A DNA stretch of 64,000 nt, taken from positions 1-64,000 of the forward strand of contig NZXG01000056.1 of assembly GCA_002701845.1 (NCBI GenBank), given 5' to 3'. The position numbers and the translations under genes were made by a program. This stretch comes from Pseudomonadales bacterium. GTDB lineage: Bacteria > Pseudomonadota > Gammaproteobacteria > Pseudomonadales > Ketobacteraceae. Below the pieces are notes generated by a model, which worked only from the letters and a program-made list of their open reading frames with translations, was not told the origin of the DNA and ran no database searches. Shown piece after piece: positions 8,849-16,792 of this stretch (its first letter is position 1; each line of letters opens with the position of its first letter).

Positions 8849-9823
8849 ATGGCAACGATTAGAAAACTTCCCAGCAAACGCTGGTATGTCGAAGTTCGGA
8901 AACTAGGCCAGCGTAAATCCAAAACCTTTGATACCAAACTGGCTGCTGTCAAATGGGCTGAAGAGATCGAACAGACTCTCAACCCTGAAGGACTCATCCA
9001 AGGTAAAACCGTGGGTGATGCCTTTGAAAAATTCAGGGATGAGGTTACACCTACCCGTAAGAGCCAACGCAGCGAGCGTAACCGCATGAATAAGTTCTTG
9101 CGTGATCCAATCGCTAAAATACCACTCGATGAAGTTCGGCAGCATCACTTTGATGAGTGGATAAAACGGTCACTGACAAAGATTCAGGCCAGCTCGGTTA
9201 ATCGTGACCTGAATCTATTATCTGCGGTATTCAGGGAGGCCATACGCTGGCGCTGGACGACCCTTAATCCTATCCACGGCATCAACCGCCCTAAAAACCC
9301 ACCACCACGCGACAGGCGCATCTCAGACAAGGAAATTGAAAAGATCCTTGATGCATTAGGCTTTGATGGTCAGACCGTTACGACGACCCGCCACATCATC
9401 GCGGTTGCTTTCTTGTTTGCGCTGGAAACCGCCATGCGTCAAGGTGAGATATGGGGCTTGGATTGGAAGGATGTATTTCTGGATAAAAAATTTGTGCGCC
9501 TCCATGAAACCAAAAACGGTACGAAGCGTGATGTGCCACTCTCGAAAGAAGCCGTCAGGCTTCTTACCCTGCTAAACCCCAAAGAGGAAGGCAAAGTCTT
9601 TCAGAGCAATCAGGAAAGCAGTGGCGTCATCTTCCGGCGAGCGCTCCAGCTTGCAGGTATAAAAGCACTGACCTTTCATGACACGCGGCATGAAGCCATT
9701 ACCCGACTTGCCCAGAAGGTTCAGGTTTTGGATTTGGCGAGGATTATTGGACACTTGGACGTTCGTTCGCTACTCACGTACTATAATTCCAGCGCTGAAG
9801 AGATTGCTGAGCGATTGGATTAA
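8849..9823 (+). CDS. int: Tyrosine site-specific integrase
   Basis: 324 residues. An N-terminal arm/core-binding segment (about 50-145, SAM-like helices) precedes the catalytic domain. The catalytic set is visible: R197 in ETAMRQGE, H277 and R280 in FHDTRHEA, H302 in IIGHLDV and Y311 or Y312 in LLTYYN. It catalyses recombination between attP and the tRNA-Leu 3' end. The ATG at 8849 follows AGGAA at good spacing and gives a protein beginning MATIRKLPSKRWYVEVRK, the usual start for this subgroup. It reads away from the tRNA, inward. Confidence 0.92.
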   Translation: MATIRKLPSKRWYVEVRKLGQRKSKTFDTKLAAVKWAEEIEQTLNPEGLIQGKTVGDAFEKFRDEVTPTRKSQRSERNRMNKFLRDPIAKIPLDEVRQHHFDEWIKRSLTKIQASSVNRDLNLLSAVFREAIRWRWTTLNPIHGINRPKNPPPRDRRISDKEIEKILDALGFDGQTVTTTRHIIAVAFLFALETAMRQGEIWGLDWKDVFLDKKFVRLHETKNGTKRDVPLSKEAVRLLTLLNPKEEGKVFQSNQESSGVIFRRALQLAGIKALTFHDTRHEAITRLAQKVQVLDLARIIGHLDVRSLLTYYNSSAEEIAERLD

Positions 9824-9831
9824 TGTTCAGG

Positions 9832-9882
9832 CATTCCCTTGTCACGGAGCAACCTCACATATTGCGAAGTGATAAGGGAATG
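9832..9882 (+). terminator. Inverted repeat after the integrase gene
   Basis: CATTCCCTTGTCAC and GTGATAAGGGAATG form a 14-bp stem with one mismatch across a 23-base loop, followed nine bases later by AATATTTTTTT. It probably ends integrase transcription; an att-associated role is possible. Confidence 0.45.
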
Positions 9883-9911
9883 ACCGCTTCAATATTTTTT
9901 TGGAGACATGA

Positions 9912-10073
9912 ATGATGGAAGATTTAACGAAAGCCCGACATTTATCACCCGAAGATGCTCAAAAGCTCAGACGCGAAGCGGATGATGCTTTCAAGAAAAT
10001 GAAGGCAATCATTGAAAAGCGCAAAACTGACGCAGCTAGAAAAACTACAACTAATTGTCCAACTAAAAAATAG
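9912..10073 (+). CDS. Small basic helical protein (53 aa)
   Basis: ATG ATG start at 9912, preceded by TTTTGGAGACATGA, which supplies a good GGAG. The protein starts MMEDLTKARHLSPEDAQKLR, continues with a predicted single amphipathic helix of alternating acidic and basic residues (READDAFKKMKAIIEKRK) and ends KTTTNCPTKK. No family recognised. It follows the integrase and its terminator-like repeat and converges with the next gene two bases away. Position suggests a small regulator or recombination directionality helper, but no direct evidence exists. Confidence 0.5.
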   Translation: MMEDLTKARHLSPEDAQKLRREADDAFKKMKAIIEKRKTDAARKTTTNCPTKK

Positions 10074-10075
10074 GC

Positions 10076-10408
10076 TTACGAGGAAGCATGTACCACCAGC
10101 TTACTGTCTTCATCTGCTGGCTCGCTACCGCCGATAAAAGAGCCGTACAGCTCCATTAAATCATCATAGATTTTCATGAGTTCTTCGCTAAAACTGTTAT
10201 TGTCATAACGCCCAAGTCCACATAGCGTTTCACAAGCATTATAGTTATACATGAAATAATGCCTCTTTAATGCTTCGATAGTAGATTCCATTTCATCAGC
10301 TTCTTCCTGAGAAACGGCATTTTCCCCCGTGTAGAACTTTGCTTCAGCAAAATATTGTTGTACTTCAGACAAAATATTCTTTTCCAGCTCGGTAAATTCT
10401 GAACCCAT
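10076..10408 (-). CDS. Hypothetical acidic protein
   Basis: 110 residues, acidic and largely helical: ELEKNILSEVQQYFAEAKFYTGENAVSQ..., then HYFMYNYNACETLCGLGRYDNNSFSEELMKIYDDLMELYGSFI. No signal peptide or membrane span. The final residues are polar (SEPADEDSKLVVHASS). I recognise no family. It has its own upstream region of about 270 bases, shared divergently with the gene at 10679, in which I see an AT-rich stretch and a short hairpin (AGCG/CGCT near 10592) but no clear operator. Confidence 0.6.
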   Translation of the reverse strand: MGSEFTELEKNILSEVQQYFAEAKFYTGENAVSQEEADEMESTIEALKRHYFMYNYNACETLCGLGRYDNNSFSEELMKIYDDLMELYGSFIGGSEPADEDSKLVVHASS

Positions 10409-10678
10409 ACTCTCTCCGTGTGACTGTTTTCGCTTTAACCATCATATTCAGCTTTACCTTTATCTCAAGTAAATAGTCAGTTTGGTTTGTTTACCTGACG
10501 CTCACTCTGACACTGGTATGTGATTCGTTCTCTGCTGTTTTCATGTGATATGGGTATACGTGAGACAGGATAAAAAACAATAAAAAAGCAGCGCTACGAC
10601 TCGCTTTTATTATGGCGTTTTACCCTTAACCTCACTCACTTCGTGATTCCCATACGAAAACAACAAAGGAATCACATT

Positions 10679-11095
10679 ATGAGCATCACTCGCAAAATCG
10701 TTGAAGGCAAATCCCGCACCGGCATTTTACCTCGTTACATCGGAAATCAGTTTATGCACTTTGAGCAAATGATTTACGGCTATGCAAATCATTTTGTTGA
10801 AGGCTATCAAGGCGGATTCTGGAAATTTTATTCCTTATCTAACGAAGGCTTCTATATGTCTTTGGATAGCGACAAGGAGTTTACTTTTGCAAACCCCGAT
10901 AACTATTTCAGTGAAAGCATGGATGCCGATACCATGAGTATCATCATCAATCTGTATGTTTATAACCATCTAGCCTTCAAATATGAGCATCAGAATAGCG
11001 TTGCCTCAGCTCGTTTCACAAAGCTTTATCTTCATCTCAATGATTACGCAACGGAGCATCCCAATGCCGCAACTATCTTTCGAGCCATAGATTAA
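10679..11095 (+). CDS. Hypothetical antirestriction-like protein
   Basis: 138 residues, starting MSITRKIVEGKSRTGILPRY. Aromatic-rich centre: HFEQMIYGYANHFVEGYQGGFWKFYSLSNEGFYMSLDSD, followed by ANPDNYFSESMDADTMSIIINLYVYNHLAF. This order (FE.MVY..A....YQGG.W.FY.L.N.G.YM.P) is the signature of the KlcA/ArdB antirestriction family, whose members protect incoming plasmids from type I restriction enzymes. The usual C-terminal helix (EHPNAATIFRAID, compare HPE...I..AID) is also present. ATG 10679 is preceded by AAAGGA. An ardB/klcA gene early in the element fits entry into a new host. Confidence 0.75.
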   Translation: MSITRKIVEGKSRTGILPRYIGNQFMHFEQMIYGYANHFVEGYQGGFWKFYSLSNEGFYMSLDSDKEFTFANPDNYFSESMDADTMSIIINLYVYNHLAFKYEHQNSVASARFTKLYLHLNDYATEHPNAATIFRAID

Positions 11096-11106
11096 GGGAG
11101 GTTGTC

Positions 11107-11520
11107 ATGGAAAACACTTATCCTATCGGACATCCCTGGTATTACAAGCTGGGAGGAAAAATACAAAGCCCAACACAAATCATGCTTGAGGTTAAAGCGG
11201 AACAATACCGCTCATACCTCAAGGATAGAATTGAAGCCATCGACAAAAAGCCTGAACCTAACCGTAGCAATAAAATGAAAGAGCTTAAATTACATTGCCG
11301 CAATGAACTAAAAAGAGATCTTGATCGTTACCGTGATTTAATCGTTGAGCTACGCGCACACCGTAAACAGCATGGAGAGGTTGATGAAAGTAGTAGTTGC
11401 GCCGAATTATATGTTAGCTTGAGCCTCAAATACTCACATATTTTTAATCACATGGGAGCGCTAAATTACATAAATGAGTTAATGATGAAGGCTCCAAAAC
11501 AATATGATTTATTTGCCTAA
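11107..11520 (+). CDS. Hypothetical protein downstream of antirestriction gene
   Basis: 137 residues, starting 11 bases after the ArdB/KlcA-like gene with GGGAGG upstream, so translated from the same mRNA. The sequence is basic and helical (VKAEQYRSYLKDRIEAIDKKPEPNRSNKMKELKLHCRNELKRDLDRYRDLIVELRAHRK) with a C-terminal segment YVSLSLKYSHIFNHMGALNYINELM. A long charged helix suggests a coiled coil. No family recognised; association with antirestriction is only positional. A strong terminator follows. Confidence 0.6.
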   Translation: MENTYPIGHPWYYKLGGKIQSPTQIMLEVKAEQYRSYLKDRIEAIDKKPEPNRSNKMKELKLHCRNELKRDLDRYRDLIVELRAHRKQHGEVDESSSCAELYVSLSLKYSHIFNHMGALNYINELMMKAPKQYDLFA

Positions 11521-11529
11521 CCCTCAAAA

Positions 11530-11558
11530 GCAAAGGCGTAGCTAGACTACGCCTTTGC
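11530..11558. terminator. Bidirectional terminator
   Basis: GCAAAGGCGTAG, loop CTAGA, CTACGCCTTTGC: a perfect 12-bp stem between two convergent genes, with A-rich DNA on the left and T-containing DNA on the right. It overlaps the stop codon of the minus-strand gene. Confidence 0.8.
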
Positions 11559-11855
11559 ACTTAATGGCTCTCTATTTCTAGAAATCCAATGCTTTACTTC
11601 TTTAGCGTACCATCTACGCCCACCCGACCCGCCATCAGTAGGTATAACAACGGCGCGTGGAAAGTCTTTCCGTGTAATCACACGCGATTGCACAGAAGAC
11701 GTACTCAGGCGCAAGTAACGTGCAATGTCACTCGCTTGCCAGAGGTCAGTTTGTTCGGCTGATTGAGCCTTCAATTCATTCAGAATTTCCAGCAGCAACT
11801 TTTCCACGTTAGGTTGAAACCTCGCCGCATATACTGATCGCCTTGCTAAACCCAT
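11547..11855 (-). CDS. AlpA/MerR-type winged-helix DNA-binding protein
   Basis: 102 residues. The core DLWQASDIARYLRLSTSSVQSRVITRKDFPRAVVIPTDGGSGGRRWYAKEVKHWISR follows the AlpA/excisionase-type layout: a helix-turn-helix selecting a row, then a wing with the x-x-RRWY-x-x-EV--W pattern. Such proteins act as small regulators or recombination directionality factors in integrative elements. An N-terminal amphipathic helix (NVEKLLLEILNELKAQS) may dimerise. It is the last gene of the minus-strand side of the mobilisation block. Which recombinase or promoter it serves cannot be read from the sequence. Confidence 0.65.
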   Translation of the reverse strand: MGLARRSVYAARFQPNVEKLLLEILNELKAQSAEQTDLWQASDIARYLRLSTSSVQSRVITRKDFPRAVVIPTDGGSGGRRWYAKEVKHWISRNREPLSAKA

Positions 11856-11995
11856 TAGTGTGTTTTCAACGGATTCAGGCGCAAGACTTGGTAATCTAAA
11901 TACTCGCAGCGGAAAAACAAGCTAGTGCTGTTCTTCACGCTGCAAGCGTGCCGCTTCTGCCGCGTCAGCGGCAGTCTTTTTTTCTCAAGTTACTT

Positions 11996-12241
11996 CTAGT
12001 TACTTTCGATAGTAGAGCGTTTTCTGCGAGTTGATGGTTCGCGGTAAGAGACTTTTATGCCGACACTGGCGGCTAAATTATTGATTTCATCTTTAGCATC
12101 TTTAATCCGCTGACGTTTGCGTTTATCCAGCTCCTTGTAACCTTCGGCGATGAGCGACTTAATCGCATCATCATCAAGAGAAGGTAAATCGATAGCAGGC
12201 ATGGGTTTCGATACGAGATCAGACGTTTGATTATCAATCAT
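11996..12241 (-). CDS. Small H-NS-like or helical protein
   Basis: 81 residues, ATG 12241 in frame with a longer upstream frame that overlaps the preceding gene. Two thirds is one charged helix: DDDAIKSLIAEGYKELDKRKRQRIKDAKDEINNLAASVGIKVSY, ending REPSTRRKRSTIESN. The pattern resembles the N-terminal oligomerisation helix plus linker of H-NS/MvaT-type xenogeneic silencers, but the DNA-binding AT-hook-like core is absent. The gene overlaps the upstream 128-aa gene by 8 bases, so it is translationally coupled to the relaxase operon. Function unknown. Confidence 0.55.
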   Translation of the reverse strand: MIDNQTSDLVSKPMPAIDLPSLDDDAIKSLIAEGYKELDKRKRQRIKDAKDEINNLAASVGIKVSYREPSTRRKRSTIESN

Positions 12242-12620
12242 GATTTTCTTCCTCTCTGTGGTATTTAACTGTGATGGAGTCGATATGAACATTCCCTTCC
12301 AACTCTTCAGGAGAAACAGCCACATTAGATATTTTATATCTTCGTAACTGGCTGTAGAGCGACTTCAAATCCTTACCTTTAATGACAATGTTGGCTGTAT
12401 AAGTACACACATGAATGGCATCCTTCCGGCGTTTCATGTGTTGAATTTGAGAGAAGGGAAACGAGTCTTCTTCGCTTTCAGATACAAAGAAGTTAAGTGT
12501 CTGGACATCGACTTCATGAGACTGTTGTGCAGTATTATCAGGTTTAGCCCACGGACGTTTGTTGCTCTTCCCCAAATTATTATTTAGAGAGTCCATAATC
12601 TCGTTAACAGAATCACTCAC
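12234..12620 (-). CDS. Hypothetical protein of the relaxase operon
   Basis: 128 residues, overlapping the end of the relaxase gene by 8 bases and the next gene by 8 bases, so part of one coupled operon. The N-terminal third is polar and probably disordered (NNNLGKSNKRPWAKPDNTAQQSHEVDV). The rest looks like a mixed alpha/beta fold: LNFFVSESEEDSFPFSQIQHMKRRKDAIHVCTYTANIVIKGKDLKSLYSQLRRYKISNVAVS. No family recognised. Confidence 0.6.
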   Translation of the reverse strand: MSDSVNEIMDSLNNNLGKSNKRPWAKPDNTAQQSHEVDVQTLNFFVSESEEDSFPFSQIQHMKRRKDAIHVCTYTANIVIKGKDLKSLYSQLRRYKISNVAVSPEELEGNVHIDSITVKYHREEENHD

Positions 12621-15435
12621 GCGACAACCCTCTATCTGACGAAGACCTTAAACGATCTTGCCATTGTTGATTGGCTGGATGTGAAGGGTTGACCCGTGCC
12701 ATACGCTGTCTTCGCTCAAATTCCCGTGTGGCAATGATTCGCTGAATCTCTTGCTGTTTGGCTTTAGATATGGACGGTTGATTCTTGGTAAGCTCAGTGG
12801 CGCTTAAACGTTGATGGCTACGCTGAATTTGATTGCGTAGTTCCTCTTTATCGTCGGTAAAAATCTCTACAGATTTCTTACCACGGGAGGTAGACACATA
12901 GAACTGTTCGGCGCTGGAAGCGCCACCGCTTTCTGTGGATTGAGCGATCAGAACATGCTGAACGGTTTTTCCTTGAGAGGCATAGGAAGTGGTCACATAG
13001 CCATAGTTGATATTACCCTGGTCGGCATCCAGTACACGACCGTTAGTGAGCTTCACATCACCGTTGTTCAGCACCTTATCAACTTTGTAGATAGAGCCAT
13101 TGATAAGCCGTTTACCATCTTTGGACTTACCACCTTCCGTAATTCGGATGCTGTCACCTGAAGCCAGCGAGATAGCCTGCTTCTCATACACACTAAATCG
13201 GCTGGATTGCGACAAGTCGAGTTTGGATTCATTACCTTGTTTATCAGTGACCCAGACATGCTGCTTATCCACTTTGGATACGCTGAACTGTGAGCCTCGC
13301 TTGATATTTCCCTTGGCATTTTGCTGGAAGCGAACCATTTGCCCCGCTTTGAATTTATGACGAGAACCGCGCTCGGCTTCAGACAGTTGCAGGTTGCGAT
13401 AGCGCGTAGTAGTAGCCTCTTTCTTCTTGATCTGACCACTCTTTTTTAATGCCTCACGAATGGCCTCCGTTGCTTTCTTGCCCTCTGCGTGAGTGGGTGC
13501 AACAGTCAGGGTAGATTCGCCCTTATCAAGGTAAGTGGCATATTTATCGGCTAGCATCCGATAGCGCGCTTCGTCATCGCCTTCTTCGGTGACGGCTTCC
13601 AGCTTATCGAGCCGATCAAAGCCTTTAATAACATCACCTTTGGATATGTCACTAACGGCAATTTTATACTGGCCTTTTTGTCTCCTGATGTTTTCCAACG
13701 TCAGAGTTTCGAGATCCGCTTCTTCCTGTAAAATACGGAAGGCATCACCGCGACTCACGCTGTTATGCTGTGCTGTGTCGCCAACCAAAATGATGCGATT
13801 ATCAAAGCCATTTGCCACAGCAAAGAGCGAGTGCATATCACCCACGCTCATCAAGCCAGCCTCATCGACGATCAGCGTCTTTCCGCGATTCTCTTCCATG
13901 AGATTTTCACTGCTGAACAGCTTCGCCAATGTCTGGGCGTTTTGCATGGTCTCGTTACGGTATTTTTCGCCGTCAGCACGCAACGTGACATAACTTGCAT
14001 CGGCAGTTGGCGCTAGAATCGCAGCTTTACCACCACCATCTTCAATGCCTTCAATCAGGCTTGCCATCATGGTGGTTTTACCGACACCGGCCTTACCTTG
14101 AACCGCCTGAATGCGATGGCGACTTTCTAGCAGGTTATGGACGACTGCTTTCTGCTCATCGCTCAGTTCAAATTCTGTGTTACTTTCGTAATCTGTGACT
14201 TTTCCGATCTCATAATTGGCGTTGAGCTTTCGCTCTTGACCGTAACCGGCGAACGTAAAATCAATAATATTTCGTTCTTCCTGAAGCACTGTTTTAGTGG
14301 TTGCAAATGTACGACCATTTTTCTCTACCTGAATGACATCATCACGACGTAGCAAGGCCGCTTCCAGATCATCCGAAGTGATCTGCCCGAACCCTTCACG
14401 TAGGGCGGTTTCTTTGAGTCGCGTAAGTGGAACAACCGATTGCCGCTCAAGCTGATGGTTAATGGCATAATCGAGATAATTTTCTGCCAGAACCGCACGT
14501 CGTTTTACATCTGAATTGGGATCACTGTCTGGATCAAAGTCACTTAATTTGTCGAGCGCTTCGCGTTCAGAGTCATCAAGCCTATCCCACCAAACCTCCC
14601 GCAATGCTTCACGCGATATGCCGCCATTTTTGGGGTTACGGGTTTGTGCTGCGAGGACATCTTTCGCCTTATCACTGAGTATGTTTTTTTCTCTCGCTAC
14701 TTCTTCAATTTGTAACGTTCGGTTTGAAAATTTCTCTATCGTTTCACGGTCAATGCCGTCAATCGTCCAAAATTTCCCGTCACGATCAATATCCAATCCA
14801 AGCTTGGTTAAGCTGTCGGATAAGTGCGAATGAAACAGTGCTTCATAGTAGGGGGCATCGCGCTTGATTTCGCCAAACTGTCCGGCTTTCCATTGTTGCT
14901 CTACTTCGTCATAAGAAGCATTCATGACAAAACAATGCATATGCAATTGCGGGTCTGGCGAAAGCTCTTCAACAGGTCGAGCTGTATAATGCTCGAATGA
15001 GCCGTAGACGAGATTGCCGGTTTGTCGGTCTTCATCCAAGCCGTCCTTGCGAACCCGCACATGCATCCCTTCTTCGATAGACTTCATCGTGTCATGCACG
15101 GCTTCACGGAACGCCTCCAGCAAGCGCTCATCCTTGCTGTATTCATACAGCACCGAGAGAGACTTGGGCGCACTGAAAGTCATATCGTAACCAGGGCGAC
15201 GATTGCCTTTATTATGAGGCGTGAGCCGTTCACCTGTTTGCGGGTTGATATTATCAACCAAGTGGTTAAACGCCTCTTGCGTGACCTCGCCAGACAAACC
15301 CAGTCTTTCTGCTGCTTTGCCGCCCCATTGACCGGCAATTTCCTGAGCGCCAAAGTAATAGTCACCTTTGGTTAACTCAGAGCTGAAATAGGCTTTGGCT
15401 TGTTCTGCATTGGTGGATGCATAGACTCGTAGCAT
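12613..15435 (-). CDS. MobF (TrwC/TraI-type) conjugative relaxase-helicase
   Basis: 940 residues. The relaxase domain occupies about 1-300: N-terminal Tyr candidates (RVYAS, KAYFS), the TFSAPKSLSVLYE segment and the metal-binding triad H149, H165 and H167 in DPQLHMHCFV. It nicks oriT and stays covalently bound to the 5' end. A RecD-like helicase follows, with Walker A GKAGVGKT at about 447-454 and Walker B LIVDEAGL near 520; motif VI-like YVTTSYASQGKTVQHV is near 840. It lacks the long TraI C-terminal extension, matching TrwC length. An oriT-like palindrome cluster lies directly upstream. Confidence 0.93.
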   Translation of the reverse strand: MLRVYASTNAEQAKAYFSSELTKGDYYFGAQEIAGQWGGKAAERLGLSGEVTQEAFNHLVDNINPQTGERLTPHNKGNRRPGYDMTFSAPKSLSVLYEYSKDERLLEAFREAVHDTMKSIEEGMHVRVRKDGLDEDRQTGNLVYGSFEHYTARPVEELSPDPQLHMHCFVMNASYDEVEQQWKAGQFGEIKRDAPYYEALFHSHLSDSLTKLGLDIDRDGKFWTIDGIDRETIEKFSNRTLQIEEVAREKNILSDKAKDVLAAQTRNPKNGGISREALREVWWDRLDDSEREALDKLSDFDPDSDPNSDVKRRAVLAENYLDYAINHQLERQSVVPLTRLKETALREGFGQITSDDLEAALLRRDDVIQVEKNGRTFATTKTVLQEERNIIDFTFAGYGQERKLNANYEIGKVTDYESNTEFELSDEQKAVVHNLLESRHRIQAVQGKAGVGKTTMMASLIEGIEDGGGKAAILAPTADASYVTLRADGEKYRNETMQNAQTLAKLFSSENLMEENRGKTLIVDEAGLMSVGDMHSLFAVANGFDNRIILVGDTAQHNSVSRGDAFRILQEEADLETLTLENIRRQKGQYKIAVSDISKGDVIKGFDRLDKLEAVTEEGDDEARYRMLADKYATYLDKGESTLTVAPTHAEGKKATEAIREALKKSGQIKKKEATTTRYRNLQLSEAERGSRHKFKAGQMVRFQQNAKGNIKRGSQFSVSKVDKQHVWVTDKQGNESKLDLSQSSRFSVYEKQAISLASGDSIRITEGGKSKDGKRLINGSIYKVDKVLNNGDVKLTNGRVLDADQGNINYGYVTTSYASQGKTVQHVLIAQSTESGGASSAEQFYVSTSRGKKSVEIFTDDKEELRNQIQRSHQRLSATELTKNQPSISKAKQQEIQRIIATREFERRQRMARVNPSHPANQQWQDRLRSSSDRGLSRE

Positions 15436-15492
15436 TAGTACAATTTACTCCTTCTCGGTCTAGCTAAACGGTTACATGAACTATTCCAACTA

Positions 15493-15640
15493 CTAAACAC
15501 TAGTTACCCCTACAGACATCTCCCCTTTGCACAGCCCAAAGGTATATTTGCCACACTGACTCTCGTCAGGGTGGACTGCCAGCCCCTTGTCAAAATAGGG
15601 GCAATGGCAGATACCAATTGAGGGGTAACTAGTGTTTTAG
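15493..15640. other. Candidate origin of transfer (oriT)
   Basis: Two outer arms form a 17-bp perfect inverted repeat (AAACACTAGTTACCCCT and its complement) around about 110 bases. Inside are three more hairpins: CCTTTG/CAAAGG (about 15524-15543), CACACTGAC/GTCAGGGTG (15552-15573) and TGCCAGCCCCT/AGGGGCAATGGCA (15577-15609). The cluster sits between the relaxase start and the next gene of the mobilisation block, the usual place of a MobF oriT. The nick site cannot be assigned by eye. Confidence 0.6.
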
Positions 15641-15918
15641 TGAAGACTGTTATCACCCTGTAATGGAAATAGATCGTCATAAAACGCATCATCAAATCCC
15701 ATTGACTCCGGCCAAAAGTTCAACTCACGTTCGCTATAAGACTGGTAGCCATAATGGGTGGCAATCTGCATAAATTCGTCCTGATATTCAGGAGGAATTC
15801 GGGCAAGTGTTTTATCGATTTCCTCGATGAATAATTGCCCCTTAAACTGTTCAGCCGAGAGCTGCGTTTTCTCGTGCAGTGAGATAACAATGTCTTCTAA
15901 TTCGGTTGCATCTAGCAT
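15637..15918 (-). CDS. Small acidic protein upstream of oriT
   Basis: 93 residues, acidic: MLDATELEDIVISLHEKTQLSAEQFKGQLFIEEIDKTLARIPPEYQDEFMQIATHYGYQSYSERELNFWPE, ending DDAFYDDLFPLQGDNSLH. No signal peptide or known motif. It follows the coupling-protein C-terminal half by 10 bases and its stop codon lies in the outer arm of the oriT candidate. A role as an accessory mobilisation protein is suggested only by position. Confidence 0.55.
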   Translation of the reverse strand: MLDATELEDIVISLHEKTQLSAEQFKGQLFIEEIDKTLARIPPEYQDEFMQIATHYGYQSYSERELNFWPESMGFDDAFYDDLFPLQGDNSLH

Positions 15919-15928
15919 GTTTTTAACC

Positions 15929-16792
15929 TCAGTGATTTCGCTGATCGAAAGTGACTTTTAGGACGTTATTACCTGTGGCATTCCAGATGCGTCCTGCCTG
16001 TGAGATCAATGCTTCAACCTCATAATCAAAGGCTGCACCACCTGTTTTAAGCAGACCAAATTCTCGCGGTTCTACGACACTTCGTTGTTGCTCAGATATG
16101 GAGGTACTGTTACTCGATCCCATCGACAGATTGCTTTGTTGTTCGCCGAAAGAACGGTTGTCTGAATCACCACTGGTAAAGGAAGCGGTATGCGTCCACT
16201 GGCTACCGAAAACGGTCGATGCCCAACGGTTGGTTTTCTCATGAGTGTTGGCGTGAAAGATCAGCGTCGCCATGTTCCCCAGCAACGATTCGGTCTGGTT
16301 AACGCCATGTTCGCCTTGCCCTAGAGCGGTATAAAAGTTACTGATATTCTGACTTAACAGAACAGTTAATATCCTTGATGACCTTGCCGTTTGAGCGAAC
16401 AAGGCATCTTGTTCTGCCAGCAGGAAATTCTGCGCTTCATCTGCCCACAGAAAGACCGGACGACCACCATCTTCAGCGACATTGCGACGCTCCATATGTT
16501 GTTGCCAGATAAGCTTGTAAATGGACTGTGCAACTCGACCAACCAGACCTTCTTTGACGGGATAATCGAACAGGTAGATAGCGCCTTCCTTGCAGTGGTC
16601 AGGATCAAGATAGAAACCTCCATCTTCCTTTTTACGGGAGAATAAACGGCGCAAACTACCTCTCATCCACGGGTCGGCACTGGCGGTAAAAATGCTGGTT
16701 ATCGAGGAACGTAACCTGTCGCCAAAACGTGGATATTCCCGCAGGAAATAACGAGCGCAAAGGTCAAGTTCATGGTTATTTTTATACGCCAT
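15929..16792 (-). CDS. Type IV coupling protein, C-terminal (Walker B) half
   Basis: 287 residues from ATG 16792. It contains the second half of a TraG/TraD-type coupling ATPase: EYPRFGDRLRSSITSIFTASADPWMRGSLRRLFS, Walker B PVFLWADEAQNF at about 112-123, the sensor-like ARSSRILTVLLSQNISNFYTALG, and LLGNMATLIFHANTHEKTNRWAS. It has no Walker A. A strong AGGAGG lies 7 bases before the ATG, inside the end of the upstream gene that carries the Walker A half, and the two genes overlap by 11 bases. Together they would form one hexameric motor that feeds relaxase-DNA to a secretion channel. The Ser/Asn-rich tail (GSSNSTSISEQQ) is unusual. Confidence 0.85.
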   Translation of the reverse strand: MAYKNNHELDLCARYFLREYPRFGDRLRSSITSIFTASADPWMRGSLRRLFSRKKEDGGFYLDPDHCKEGAIYLFDYPVKEGLVGRVAQSIYKLIWQQHMERRNVAEDGGRPVFLWADEAQNFLLAEQDALFAQTARSSRILTVLLSQNISNFYTALGQGEHGVNQTESLLGNMATLIFHANTHEKTNRWASTVFGSQWTHTASFTSGDSDNRSFGEQQSNLSMGSSNSTSISEQQRSVVEPREFGLLKTGGAAFDYEVEALISQAGRIWNATGNNVLKVTFDQRNH

